Assembly (NCBI GenBank): GCA_017654935.2
Contig: CM065712.1
Span: 27,278,154 to 27,342,153 of the forward strand
DNA length: 64,000 nt
Direction of reading: 5' to 3'
Origin: Phymorhynchus buccinoides
Taxonomy: Eukaryota > Mollusca > Gastropoda > Neogastropoda > Raphitomidae
A model generated the notes under the pieces. It was not told the origin of the DNA, ran no database searches, and saw nothing but the letters and a program-made list of their open reading frames with translations. A program made the position numbers and the translations under genes. Shown in pieces: positions 11,988 through 22,680 of this stretch. Within the stretch, counting starts at the first letter, position 1, and each line of letters begins with the position of its first letter.

Positions 11988-12672
11988 TTAATAATTCCTA
12001 GCATTTTTTTTTGCCTTCTTTACAGCTTCGTGAATATGACAATCAAATTTAAGGGTTTTATCCATTATCACACCTAAATCCTTCTCTTCCGTACATTTTG
12101 TTATTTCATTTATAGTATCACCATTCTTCATAGTATATTGGTTACAAGGATTGTTTTTACCTAAATGCATAAGCTTACATTTAGACGCATTGAAGTACAA
12201 CTTCCAGGTTTCTGACCAATTTACTAAGGAATCTACATCCTTTTGCAATAACATAAAATTTGCAGTAGTATTGTAAAGCTTAGTATCATCTGCAAATATT
12301 TTGCAGGAACTAATAATCTCTTGAGGCAAATCATTTATAAAAATTGTAAAAAGAACTGGACCAAGTATGCTCCCTTGGGGTATACCACTTACAACGTTAA
12401 CATTTTCTGAATAAGCATTTCCAACTCTGACAGCCTGCTTTCTTCCTTTTAAGAAATCTCTAATCCATCCTAATATATTACCTGTTATACCATAATATTC
12501 TAACTTAATAAGTAACCTTTGATGGGAAACCGAATCAAAGGCCTTTCTAAAATCTAAGTAAATCATATCAATATTTTCACCTTTATCAAAAAAATCTGTC
12601 AAATCCTGCATAACCTTAAGTAGCTGTGTGACACAAGATCTGTGTTTTCGGAAACCATGCTGGCATTCGGTG
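11988..12672 (-). pseudogene. CR1/jockey-like reverse transcriptase, truncated but open
   Basis: An uninterrupted minus-strand frame from 12,672 to 11,988 covers most of the RT palm. In order it shows QHGFRKHRSC, a YLDFRKAFDSVSH block with the first catalytic Asp, GIPQGSILGPVLF, FADDTKLYN (the catalytic Asp-Asp pair) and EEKDLGVIMDKTLKFDCHI. The 5' part (endonuclease) is missing: the frame loses homology where it meets the head-to-head plus-strand RT at 12,672. The 3' end stops near 11,988 without a tail. The open frame over about 228 codons suggests a relatively young copy. Confidence 0.88.
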
Positions 12673-13872
12673 TAAATGATCTCCCAGAAGACATACAAAG
12701 TGCATGCAAGATATTTGCAGATGATACTAAAGTGTATAATCGTTCCCAAAATTCAGGTGTACTGCAAAACGATATTAACAGACTCATAGAATGGTCAGAG
12801 AAGTGGAATTTATATTTTAACGCAGGAAAATGCAAGGTTATGCACGCGGGGTACAATAATCCAAGTATAGCATATGAAATTACTCATGGCTCATCTAAGC
12901 ATGTTTTAGATACTTGTACAGAGGAGAAGGACCTAGGGGTTATATTTGATTCAAAACTCAAATTTGATAAGCACATCACAACAGCGATAAATAAAGCCAG
13001 TAGGATGCTGGGCTTGATCAGAAGGTGTTTTAAAAACTTAAATAAAGAGGTGTTCATAAATCTTTACAAATGTTTAATACGGCCTCATCTTGAGTATGGC
13101 AATATAATTTGGAATCCCTTTCTTAAACGACAGTCCAGTGCAATTGAGAGGGTACAGAGGAGAGCAACCAAACTCATAAAATCCATGAAAAATTTGGATT
13201 ATGAGGACAGGCTAAGTAAATTAGACTTGCCATCTTTAAAATACAGAAGACTAAGGGGAGATTTGATAAATGTTTACAAGATTCTTCAAGGCACTGACAA
13301 TACTAACAAAGGCTTGTTTCACTTGTCTAACGAAATAAGAACCCGTAAGGTAAGACGGGGTAAAAAGCGCACGGGTGGGTAAGAAGCCCACCCCAATTAT
13401 CTCATGAAATGAAGCAAATTTCAGTCTCATTTTGCCCATAATACAAGCGTTAATGTCTAGCATTCGTCTCATGGGCAAATTTGACTGAAATTTTCTTTAT
13501 TTCATGAAATAATTGGGGTGGGCTTCTTACCCGCCCATGCGCTTTTTACCCCGTTCCCCTAATAGTGAACTTAAGATCCTAACCAGGTACAGCAGAACTA
13601 ACATTAGAAAAAACTTTTTTTCTAACAGAGTCACCCAATATTGGAACAACCTCCCTGCACATACTAAACTGGCCTCAGATACTAACAAATTCAAAAACCT
13701 CCTAGACAGTGGTCCAAAAATTGCCCTGTTAAAGTACATCCATGATTAGTGCATCAATATGGATGCTAAAAACCGCCACAGCAATTGCCAAACACTAACC
13801 AAAAGGAAGGACGCATTGAGAGGCTGCAAGGCCTGGTCGTCCAAATACCTGACCTGACCTGACCTGACCTGT
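12673..13872 (+). pseudogene. CR1-like reverse transcriptase with (ACCTG)n tail, split by a MITE
   Basis: The plus-strand frame runs from VNDLPEDIQSACKIFADDTK (12,672) through EEKDLGVIFDSKLKFDKHI and the C-terminal block LSKLDLPSLKYRRLRGDL to 13,345. There a palindromic MITE (13,347-13,560) interrupts it. The protein resumes beyond the MITE at about 13,562, passes RKNFFSNRVTQYWNNLP, and reaches a stop at 13,747-13,749. About 100 bp of 3' UTR follow and then (ACCTG)n at about 13,843-13,870, the simple-repeat tail. The 5' half is missing. It differs in sequence from the minus-strand RT beside it, so the two are separate insertions. Confidence 0.88.
13347..13560. mobile_element. Palindromic MITE, TA-flanked family, copy 1
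   Basis: Nearly palindromic element of about 214 bp whose arms read GACGGGGTAAAAAGCGC...GCGCTTTTTACCCCGT, with a TTATCTCATGAAATGAAG-type inner arm. It is inserted in the CR1-like coding frame. TA dinucleotides at both edges (GTAAGG..., ...CCCCTA) fit a TA target site, as in Tc1/mariner-derived MITEs. Other copies are at 14,164-14,348 and 15,382-15,595. Confidence 0.9.
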
Positions 13873-14163
13873 GTGAAGATGAAAGAACCTGCGGTCATAC
13901 TTTTAAACTATTAAAAAAACCTACTAACACTAAACTTGCACAAACCTTGTTTACCTACCGTAACGCATGGCATAATCTTCCAAACGAAACAGTAAATGCA
14001 TTGTCACTAAATGCATTCAACAACTCATTAGATCGATATTTTCAAAATATTAAACAAATAAAGCACGACTGCCTAAGTAGTCGATTGGTAATCGCCGATA
14101 ATAACAAAAATAACAGGCTGAAAAGCCTAAGCGCCATGATATGATATGATATGATATGATATA
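13873..14163 (+). pseudogene. Second non-LTR element 3' end with (ATGAT)n tail
   Basis: A plus-strand reading contains FTYRNAWHNLPNETVNALSLNAFNNSLDRYF, the C-terminal WN-LP motif typical of these elements, ending near 14,143. (ATGAT)n follows at 14,137-14,162 as its tail. It begins right after the (ACCTG)n tail of the upstream copy, so two different 3' ends lie in tandem. Confidence 0.75.
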
Positions 14164-14348
14164 GGGGAAGACGGGGTAAAAAGCGCATGGGCGGGTAAGA
14201 AGCCCACCGGCCCCAATTATCTCATGAAATGAAGCAAATTTCAGTCTCATTCGTCTCATGGGCAAATTTGACTGAAATTTTCTTTATTTCATGAGATAAT
14301 TGGGGTGGGCTTCTTACCCGCCCATGCGCTTTTTACCCCGTCTTCCCC
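14164..14348. mobile_element. Palindromic MITE, TA-flanked family, copy 2
   Basis: Ends GGGGAAGACGGGG and CCCCGTCTTCCCC in inverted orientation. It is shorter than copies 1 and 3, having lost about 30 bp from the centre. The left flank is TA inside the (ATGAT)n tail of the previous element. The right flank reads ATG, so one TA has changed. Confidence 0.9.
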
Positions 14349-14381
14349 ATGTAGGCTACTGAAAGTTCTGACTTATACAGT

Positions 14382-14445
14382 GTGTGTGTGTGTGTGCGTG
14401 TGTGTGTGCGTGCGTGCGTGCGTGCGCGCGTGTGTGTGTGTGTGT
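14382..14445. repeat. (GT)n / (GTGC)n microsatellite
   Basis: GT repeat interrupted by GCGT tetranucleotides. Confidence 0.93.
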
Positions 14446-14451
14446 CAGTGT

Positions 14452-14700
14452 TAGGTATTATAGGTACTTTATAGTCACAGAGGTGTCTCTGTGAAATTCG
14501 GGTTGCTCCCACCTGGAGAGAGCGTCGCAGCCAGAGGCGCTCCACCCCATTTTTGTATGCATGCAATTTTTATGTGACTGATAAGGATCAAGGAAAAGGG
14601 GGTGGGGGTGGGGGTGGAGTAAATTTTCACCAAATGACATCTTTTTCGTTGCCACTGGGTTAACGTATGCTAAGTGCATGGGTATCTGTATCTGTAGGCC
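14452..14700 (-). mobile_element. SINE 3' portion (minus strand), same family as 48,825-49,232
   Basis: It shares the blocks ACTTTATAGTCACAGAGG, GTGAAATTCGGGTTGCTCC and CGTCGCAGCCAGAGGCG, and the end GTTGCCACTGGGTTAACGT, with 48,825-49,060, in the same order. The tRNA-like head present at 49,165-49,232 is absent here, so this is a 5'-truncated copy. Confidence 0.85.
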
Positions 14701-14744
14701 TAGCTTGATACGAATTGAAGGAGCCTATGAAGGCTCAACGGAAA

Positions 14745-15295
14745 GGGGGGAGCGCTTTGCGAGTTGAAAAGTACTGTCCTGATTGTATGACAGTAAGACA
14801 ATGGGCCATAGACCTTTCTTTTGCGGCATCTAGGCAATTGAGACCTCTCCGGCTAGCGTAGCGCTCACCGAGGACAAGCCCCGACCGGCACAGCTCCTGC
14901 CCTTCATTTACCACTACTCTGATCTATGGCCCCTACTCCCTAATTTAGTCTTTCGAGCAGGCGGGGCCTGCTGCGATGGAGGCGTCGGTTTGCAACTCCA
15001 CTACTGTCCTTACGAAGAAGGAGTTCTTGTACTGTTCTGTGTGGCAAGATCTTACTTTGAAGCCACGGGAATTACGTAATGCTTGTCTTTCCATGATGTT
15101 ATCACTTGTACAATCCGTGAAGTGTGTCGGTCTGATCCTATGGCGGTCGGAGGCAACTGGGGTTAGGAAGGCCTCAGAAGGCAATGCTGGAATTTGACCT
15201 TCAGCTATCTTGTACAGCAGGTTTAGCCGCTGCTTGCTCCGCCGTCCTTCAAGTGATGGTAGGCCCAAGTCTGCCAGCATCTTTGACACGCAGCC
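14745..15295 (-). pseudogene. Non-LTR retrotransposon ORF2 C-terminus and 3' UTR
   Basis: On the minus strand 15,304-14,948 encodes KMLADLGLPSLEGRRSKQR, a block LLYKIAEG..PALPSEAF and RNSRGFKVRSCHTEQYKNSF, the C-terminal tail found after the RT in a large group of invertebrate non-LTR elements. The rest, to 14,745, reads as its 3' UTR. The matching upstream RT piece is at 16,227-16,350 on the same strand. The interval between them is filled by palindromic elements, so one older element has been split. Confidence 0.8.
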
Positions 15296-15690
15296 CGGTG
15301 TCACGATAAATAAGTAGTCGTATGAAATATTTACCTCTGCACATGCGCATTAGAACAGTTACTTATCTCACGTGATTACTAGGGGAAGACGGGGTAAAAA
15401 GCGCATGGGCGGGTAAGAAGCCCACCCCAATTATCTCATGAAATGAAGCAAATTTCAGTCTCATTTTGCCCATGAGACGAGCGTTAATGTCTAGCATTCG
15501 TCTCGTGGGCAAATTTAACTGAAATGTTCTTTATTTCATGAGATAATTGGGGTGGGATTCTTACCCGCCCATGCGCTTTTTACCCCGTCTTCCCCTACTA
15601 ACCCTAACCCTATCCCTAACCACGGAAAGAACCAAGAAATAGAGCAGGAGGGTGTAAATCTACATATTTGCAGAGAAATATGGGAGACCG
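15296..15690. mobile_element. Foldback element (family of 20,284-20,708), half copy split by a MITE
   Basis: It starts CCGGTGTCACGATAAATAAGTAG and continues with CCCTATCCCTAACCACGG and GAGCAGGAGGGTGTAAAT, matching one arm of the foldback element at 20,284. The second arm is missing: at about 15,686 the sequence switches to a direct repeat shared with 16,541. A MITE (15,382-15,595) is inserted in the arm. Confidence 0.8.
15382..15595. mobile_element. Palindromic MITE, TA-flanked family, copy 3
   Basis: The clearest copy: GGGGAAGACGGGG at the left and CCCCGTCTTCCCC at the right, flanked by ACTA on the left and TACTA on the right, consistent with a TA target duplication. Inner arms carry GAAATGAAGCAAATTTCAG and its complement. 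Confidence 0.93.
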
Positions 15691-15806
15691 CCATCTTAGT
15701 CAGTAACTTTGTTTGAAAAATGCCAGATCGATGCTGTTTACACACAAATCTGACTAAGATGGCGACACTTCCGTTGGAAGGGTCGAGATGCGCACGCAGG
15801 TGGGGG
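15686..15806 (+). repeat. 120-bp direct repeat, copy 1
   Basis: TATGGGAGACCGCCATCTTA through AAGGGTCGAGATGCGCACGC recurs almost unchanged at 16,541-16,668. The second copy differs by a few bases, and the G tract at the end differs in length. The segment itself has an inverted internal part (GCCATCTTAGTCAG...CTAAGATGGCG). Confidence 0.92.
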
Positions 15807-16090
15807 GGGGAGCCTGACAACTTTCCTGACCTTTCACCTGTATCTTGAAACTTCCGGTTTTACGAAAGCATCTGTGAACTGTGACATTGGTTGCAGGTCA
15901 ACTCGTTCTTCTACCAACTCGTCCCTCTCCCCCATCTCTCTTGTCTGTTTGTTTGACTGTCTGTCGGGGACGAGTTGGCGAAGCCGGGACGATTTGACCG
16001 GTCACCTTTTTTTGTATTGAGTCATGCTAACCACGTGTGTCCTCGAGCTGTCGACCTTACTTTGTTTTGGTTGTTTGAGTGATTATTTCA

Positions 16091-16179
16091 ACCCTTTCGC
16101 CCTAATTTCATGCCTGTCAGTGACATGGGTGTTAAACCATTGTGGTGCATAAATGCGACATTGGCGGTGAAAGGGTTAA
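16091..16179. mobile_element. TTAA-type MITE, short internally deleted copy
   Basis: ACCCTTTCGCCC at the left and GGCGGTGAAAGGGTTAA at the right are inverted ends of the family seen full-length at 47,693, 50,968 and 60,262. Only about 89 bp remain. The right flank has TTAA; the left flank has TTCA. Confidence 0.8.
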
Positions 16180-16226
16180 TTGGAACGGAAGTGGGAAGCA
16201 TATTCTTAATTTTAGTAACACTAATG

Positions 16227-16350
16227 TCAGCAACCATACGGCGTCCCAGGAAATCCGTGAACAGACCCAGCTTTCTTGCAGATTTGGTTGATGTGTGTGG
16301 TCCATTTCATGTCCGCTGACAGTTGAACTCCTAGATAGTAGCCTACACGT
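16227..16350 (-). pseudogene. Non-LTR reverse transcriptase fragment
   Basis: Minus-strand translation YYLGVQLSADMKWTTHINQICKKAG is the YLGV-x-D-x-x-W-x-x-HI block that follows the RT palm. It is probably the same element as the C-terminal piece at 14,745-15,295. Confidence 0.75.
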
Positions 16351-16540
16351 AGCCTCGGTTTATCGTCTGGTGACTGTGGGCCTGGCCCAGCGTTAAGCTG
16401 GGTTGGGGCTGGACTAGGTCCCCAGCTTGCTGGGGGCTGAAAAGCATTGTGCCTGTCCGGCAGCTCCACTAATGCTGGGCGTATCAGACTTTGGTTTGTA
16501 TCCACGTGTCGTCATATCCGGCCACAAGGAGCGTGCCATA

Positions 16541-16668
16541 TTATGGGAGACCGCCATCTTAGTCAGTAACTTTGTTTGAAAAATGCCAGATCGATGCTGT
16601 TTACACACAAATAAGGACTAAGATGGCGACACTTCCGTTGGAAGGGTCGAGATGCGCACGCAGGTGGG
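16541..16668 (+). repeat. 120-bp direct repeat, copy 2
   Basis: Second copy of 15,686-15,806, followed by a longer G run (16,664-16,680). The two copies lie about 855 bp apart. Confidence 0.92.
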
Positions 16669-17072
16669 GGGGGGGGGGGGAGCAATAGGAACGCAGACCC
16701 TCCCACCGCCCTTATCACCTTACATAACCCACCCCCACCCCCTTTTTTATTATTATTATTATTTTTTTTTAATATATAAATATATAAAGTAGGGGATGGA
16801 TACTGCATGGGGAGTGAGAGGGTGATTTGAATGTCAGTGATTTGGTATCATTGAACAACACAAGATACCTGCTTCATTCGGACTATATGTTGTCCCCTGA
16901 GGAAAGCTGTGATTAAAATCAGCTGAAATATTGGGAACATTGAAGGAGTTTTGTCTTTCTTTCTTTGATTTGTGCGTCCTATATATAAAGTTATAAATTA
17001 TTATTTCTTTGTTTACTTCTATTTATCTATCTGTGTTTCGGCGCTGCGTGGTGACCTCCGTTTTTTTCTTGT

Positions 17073-17075
<3 letters not shown>

Positions 17076-17113
<38 letters not shown>
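17076..17113. repeat. Poly(C) tract
   Basis: About 38 consecutive C residues. Just downstream, TACAGTACACCCCGCTTATAG (17,122) resembles the terminal repeat of the pogo/Tigger-like element at 44,716, so a decayed end of that family may start here. Confidence 0.9.
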
Positions 17114-17959
17114 ATTACAGTACACCCCGCTTATAGTAAAGTGCAGGGGAGCAAGGCTTTTCCTTTACTATAACAGGTTTTTCTTATAAACGATGTTCGG
17201 ATATAGTAAAGTTTTGATGATATTTTTTACCTTATCCGATGACGTTTTTCAAAGTCAAAGCTAACGTAAAATACTAAATATAAACCCATCCTACCCCTTC
17301 CTCATATGGTTTGAGGTCCAAAAAGGTGATTGGGTTTATACATGGTATATTTCCCTGTGCACAAAACAAAACTAGCTGTAAAAGCATATAGTGTACAACC
17401 TCTAACTTCCAGAATCGCCTTTAAATCTATTCATGCATGCACACGCACATGCGTGAGCGCACAAACACACACACACACGCACCGTGACCGAACAGTTTGC
17501 CTGCAGACATTTTGCCTACGGACATTATGCCTACCCTGTAAGCATTCCGGCATCGTTCTGATGCTGGCTTCATGTCGTTTTTGCCATCATGCCATCATTT
17601 GAGACGATGCTGGCATGTAATCATACCTGCTTTGCCACGATTTCCTATGCACACCCCTTTTCATGTCGGGCCAGCATTGGCAAATGATGGCTCATGATGG
17701 GGAGCCAGTTATGGGACGATGCTGGCAACTTACCTTTTGGGCCAGCGTCGTAGTGGTCACATCGTTGCTATGCTGGCAGTGTATTGGCACGATACTGGGC
17801 AGTACATCGTTTTGATTCTTGTTCCATTCTGGATGAATGATGGCAGACGTGTCGCTTTGATTGTGGCAGTTGTGCGTGTTGATGTGGTAGTGATGGCATG
17901 ATTCTGGCCCAGATCTGGCAATGCCATAACGGCAAATCTGCTTGTTGCCAGATTTGTGC
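17114..17959. other. No gene recognised; repeated 'gatgctggca' motif
   Basis: From 17,550 to 17,960 variants of GATGCTGGCA and GCCAGCAT recur many times without a fixed period. They look like a decayed minisatellite. No coding signal. Confidence 0.5.
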
Positions 17960-18600
17960 CAGAATCAGTTTGGTTCTGGGTACGTTATGGGTAATATCAA
18001 GGAGCTTAGGAAGGGGGAGGGGGTCTGGGCATGGGTATTACTGGGTTAGAGGGGTCTGGGTACCGTGGAGACATACAGGGTTCTGGGTACGGGTATCACT
18101 GGGGCAGACAGTTCTGGGTACCGGTATTATTGTGAGATGGATGATTCTGAAAACAGTATTATTGGAACATAGAGAATTCTGAATATGGGTATTCAATGGG
18201 AAGAGGATTCTGAAAACGGGTATTATTGGAACATAGAGGATTCTGAATACAGGTGTTACCCTGTGTCAAAGAGGGTTCTGAATACGGGTATTTATAGGGC
18301 ATAGAGGGTTCTGAATGGGTATTTATGGGTGGGTGGGTGGATACAGGTAGTCAGGGATTATGAGAGTTCCGAATATGGGTATACCTGGGACACAGATCTG
18401 GATACAGGGGCATGGAGGGTTCTGAATACGGGTATTACTGGAGCACAAATGGTTTGGATACAGGTATTACTGGAGCATATAGGGTTTTGAGTACGGCTAT
18501 ATAGCTAGAATTTAACATGAAGGGTATGGAACATAGGGTTTGGGGCACGGGTATTACTGGAGCATGGAAAGTACAGGCTTTACGGGAGCATAGACTATAG
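17960..18600. repeat. Degenerate minisatellite, about 40-45-bp unit
   Basis: More than ten diverged units based on GGTTCTGAATACGGGTATTA then a variable part with GGAGCATAGAG. The spacing varies between about 35 and 60 bp, so the array is old and irregular. Confidence 0.85.
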
Positions 18601-20283
18601 CACTGTTGCGAAATGAAAACGGAAGTAACAGACGAGTTCTGTGCCAGTTAGGACACTTAGTTCCAGTTAGAAAATGCTGTAAACACGACATGGCTGCTCC
18701 GTAATCATAATGGAGGGGTGTTTAATTGCTCAGTTATCATTTTGGAGATGTAATAATATTAAGTCCTGGTTCATGTTTTTTTCGTTTACATTCGTTGACT
18801 ATAAACAGTTATGTTCTTATTTGTTTACTTGATACGACCACATTAATACCCTAAGACTTGAAGACAAGAACAACATATAGTTGTTTAAGGTAGGTAACTT
18901 CCGTTTTTTAAAATTCTATTTTGGAACCTGAACTACCCCAAACCGACTTCAAAACGAGACAGTAGAGAAAGATAACCCCAAAAGACCGAATTATGAGACA
19001 GTGCTATAGAGGGTGTTTTGTATAAATGTTAGCATAGAGCATAGAGTACGGTCAGATGACAACACAAAGAATAAGACCAAGATACATAGAGAGAGGGGAA
19101 AGAAGAAAGACTATCGAAAGAGTATAGAAAGAGGCAGAGAAAGAGAGAGGGAAAGAGATAAGAGGAAAAGAGAAAAGAAAGACATTGATATACATACACA
19201 CATCGACAGATGGGGAGAGAGAGAGGGAGAGAGAGAGAGAGAGAGAGAGGGTGGGGTGGGGTGGAAACCATGAGTACCAATACATTTGATGCTTCCAAAT
19301 TTATATATTTAAAACAGCAGCATTTTAAAATGAAATCAAGATCATACACAAAACATCTGAAGTTAGTGAACAAAAGCAAATTAACATCAGCAACAACAAA
19401 ATGTTACATGATCAGTCTTAGCATCTTCGCATGGGGACCGTAAATGTTACCACATAATTCAAAATAGGCCTACACACGGTTATGCTAGACTTTTCTGTTT
19501 ATATTAAACTACACACACAGACGACTGCTGGGTTATAAGTATTCATAAAATAAAAACAAAGTCGAATTTGAACCCCCATTGATGTGTGCACGGCTGGGTC
19601 TCAGTCCTCCGTATAGCTAGTGGTGCTCAGCCGTGGCATGCCCTAGGAGGCCCTTATTTATCTAGTTTTGTTTTTGTTTTGGGCAGAGGCTCAGGGTACG
19701 GGCCCGTATCTCACATTCTCTAGACTGCGGGGTACGGCGCTCGATCATAGGATGCATAAATTTATTTGTGCGCAAATGTCTTAAAAACTACTGACATTAA
19801 CTCTGACGTATTCTAACCCTATCCTATACCTTACCAAGATGCGTTAAACCAGCGTACAAAATAAGAAAACTTTACGAAACTTTTGACTAGGAAGAAGTGT
19901 TGCAACAACGCCGTACCCGTGGCCACTGTGGGGTTTTTCTTTCCGCGCGCTGCAGAATTCTTTTAACCCCAGTACATGTATTATGCCAGTAATTGCCGGT
20001 GACGGCAGGTGGGCATGACTGGTAGAAGGAGAAGAAAATTTTAAAAACAAAACAAACAAAAAACGTTTCAAATTCGACTGTTTTTATATTTTTTTAGATA
20101 ACGGTTTCATCTCAAATTTCATTCAAAACAATACTTTAAATTAAAAGAAAAATGGGCCATTTTGCCGTTGTGCGAAAACTAAAACAACGAAAAAGAGACT
20201 GAGTTTCACAAGGGAGAGAGAACGTGTGCTTGTATTTCGTGCAGGAATGGTGCTGATGATGACAATAATGAATGAAAGGAGTC
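18601..20283. other. No gene recognised; GA-rich microsatellite
   Basis: Unique-looking sequence with a GA-rich tract (19,130-19,252). Open frames across the GA tract are low complexity. No repeat family of this window is recognised. Confidence 0.45.
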
Positions 20284-20708
20284 CCGGTGTCATGAGAAAT
20301 AAGTAGCTCCCATGAAATATCTACCCTTCGCATGCGAACTATAACCATCCTAACCCTATCCCTAACCACGGAAAGAACCAAGAAATAGAGCAGGAGGGTG
20401 TAAATCCACATATTTGCTGAGAAATCGATGTACAAAGCCATGCCACTTAGTTTTGTAAAAATCACAATGGCGGACAAGCAAACACTTCAAATGAGGAATG
20501 CCTACTTATTTCATGAGGTAGAATATTCTCTTCACACCGGTGTGAAGACATGGCTTTGTACATCGATTTCTCGGCAAATATGTAGATTTACATCCTCCTG
20601 CTCTATTTCTTGGTTCTTTCCGTGGTTAGGGATAGGGTTAAGGATGGTTATAGTTCGCATGCGAAAGGTAGATATTTTATGGGAGCCACTTATTTCTCAT
20701 GACACCGG
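20284..20708. mobile_element. Foldback element with arms of about 170 bp
   Basis: A long inverted repeat. The left arm begins CCGGTGTCATGAGAAATAAG and passes TTCGCATGCGAACTATAACC, CTAACCACGGAAAGAACC and AATCGATGTACAAAGCCATG. The right arm has the same blocks in reverse complement, ending ATTTCTCATGACACCGG. The unique centre (about 20,450-20,535) holds AAATGGCGGACAAGC-like sequence. A half copy lies at 15,296-15,690. No obvious target duplication is visible. Confidence 0.93.
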
Positions 20709-21339
20709 CCTGAAAAGTCTAGGCCTAGTTACTCAAATCACGTGGTTTTTTCGTTTGTGACCAGTCGACCACGCATGGAAACAAGAAACTCGAAAATGAT
20801 TGACATTGTTGTACTGTGGGAGCGTGAACATCATAACTTGCATTAAACTCTGGGACAAGTTCAATAATAATAAAAACAAAAATAATAATGGGAATTTATA
20901 AAGCGCTCTTTCTCAGATTAGTTAGTTAGTTAGTCTGTTATAGTCCCGTCAACAGCTATGGTTATCTCAGGACTGTCACCGCATAAAAATCCACCATGTA
21001 TAGCAAAACACAAATCCATGAATCTTAACGTACAAAAACTGAAAACAAAAAATGTAGTACAATTCATAACATGACACTTCCATCATTATACCCTATAGCT
21101 CATAAGTCCACACAGTGCTGGAAACATGGAGCTACCATACTCTCATTTATCGGATCCAGGTTAAAAAAAACAGTAAAAAAGGATAACAAACACATACTAG
21201 AAAGCTAAAATACATAAAAAATGCTATATAAGCTAATATGCACTGCAGAATGGACAACAGGTGCCCACTCAAGTGTGTAATTATCACGTATGGATGCCAG
21301 ACAGTGTACAATAAAAAAAACACCTGGCATGTCATAAAT
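20709..21339. other. No gene recognised; possible LINE tail
   Basis: At 20,862-20,912 an AATAATAATAA run next to GGAATTTATAAAGCGC is, on the minus strand, the usual 3' end (GCGCTTTATAAATTCC then TTATTATT) of a non-LTR element. No protein part was recognised with it. Confidence 0.4.
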
Positions 21340-21560
21340 TGTAAAAAGGAAAAACGTGGAAGGGTTTTATAGAAAAAATGCAGGTGAATGGACCAACAAG
21401 GCAGAAAAAAGTAGATGCCAGAAAGCAAAAAGAAGAGAAAAGGCAGTCAAAGAGAGTGACAGAGTAGGGGAAGTTACTAGCATAGAACTTCCAGAAGAAG
21501 GGGGAACTATTTCTGCTGAAAGACCCCCCGGTATCCCCACGACCACATAAGCCAGCCTAA
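21340..21560 (-). mobile_element. SINE-like repeat family A, minus-strand partial copy
   Basis: The reverse complement matches the first two thirds of the copies at 25,113, 31,147, 40,826 and 41,571: GGGGATACCGGGGGGTC, AACTTCCAGAAG, GAGAGTGACAGAGTAG and so on. The (GAA)n-tail end is missing. Confidence 0.85.
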
Positions 21561-22439
21561 GCCGTTGCCCGCCTCCTACGACGATGACGTGTGGTTGGAC
21601 TTTAGGAGGCTGTTGGGCTACTCTCCGTAAGCCCCCCCCCCCCCACCATGAAAGGTGGAAGCCCGCCAGGGGGACTTTCTCAGATGAACTCAGTGCACTT
21701 TACATTGATAACAAGAACATTAAAGGCAAACAAATAATGAACTAGAGCGTTAAGACGCTAAATTACCAACCACGCGGCAGTGTTATTCGGCTCGTGACCT
21801 TGACCCATAACCTTCATTATCGAACTTGGCCTAGATCTTCCTACTACCTACCCGCATGCAAAATTTGAGCATCCTAAGTCTATCCGTTCAAACGCTAGAG
21901 AGAATACATACAAACATACATACATACATAGTCCGCCTCAGACACGAGTGAAAACAATACCAATCTGCTCTCTACGATCGCGGTTGGCAATCATTAGAAA
22001 GTAAAATAAACACGATGATTGCACGCAACATTCTCTCTCTCTCTCTCTCTCACACACACACCTGCATGGACGCAGGCACATACACATATATACACAAACA
22101 CACATGAACGCACGCACGCACACACACACAATTATATGAGTAAAATAGTTACAATATAAACATTCTTAGAAACATAGACCACATTCACATTCTCAATCAA
22201 GAAGGAACATAGACCACATTCACAATCAACTTTGGATACAATACTACAACTTGAAATAAAATCATACTGTCATCGACATACCAGTTACATAACTAAGTAT
22301 AATAGACAAATTTTGCAAGAACAAAAATACCATTCTACCTCATTTACAAGCATTTAAAGTTCAACATAACCTACGAATTATAAAATAATTGTAAATTTAA
22401 AAAAATCTACAAGATTCCTGCAATGAAACGGACCCCCCA
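21561..22439. other. No gene recognised; short microsatellites
   Basis: Holds CT (22,031-22,050) and CA runs and a short local repeat (ACATAGACCACATTCACA at 22,173 and 22,208). The 21,780-21,930 segment resembles the 'GTGACCTTGACC' repeats seen again at 22,760 and 23,720. No coding signal. Confidence 0.45.
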
Positions 22440-22680
22440 CAAACATTAATCAAAATATGTCCGAAACAAGTGAGTTTTAAGGGCAGAGCGAAAGGCGGAG
22501 ATAGTCAGATGAGCGGACATGTTGTGGGAGGGAATTCCATAAGTGAGGTGCTAAATAGTGGAAGGATCGTTCACAAAATGATTTCGTGTGGACCCGAAGA
22601 ACCTTGAGTGTGCAGCAGTCAGAGCTCGAGGAAGAACGTAGGGAGCAAGCAGGTGTGTAGACAGTCACTAGTCTGAAGCA
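22440..22680 (-). pseudogene. Non-LTR retrotransposon ORF2 C-terminus
   Basis: Minus-strand translation contains CSLRSSSSSDCCTL, RVHTKSFCERSFHYLAPHLWNSLP and QHVRSSD, the characteristic C-terminal block (APxLWNxLP) of an L2/CR1-like ORF2. Frames break after 22,477. The rest of the element is absent. Confidence 0.82.
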
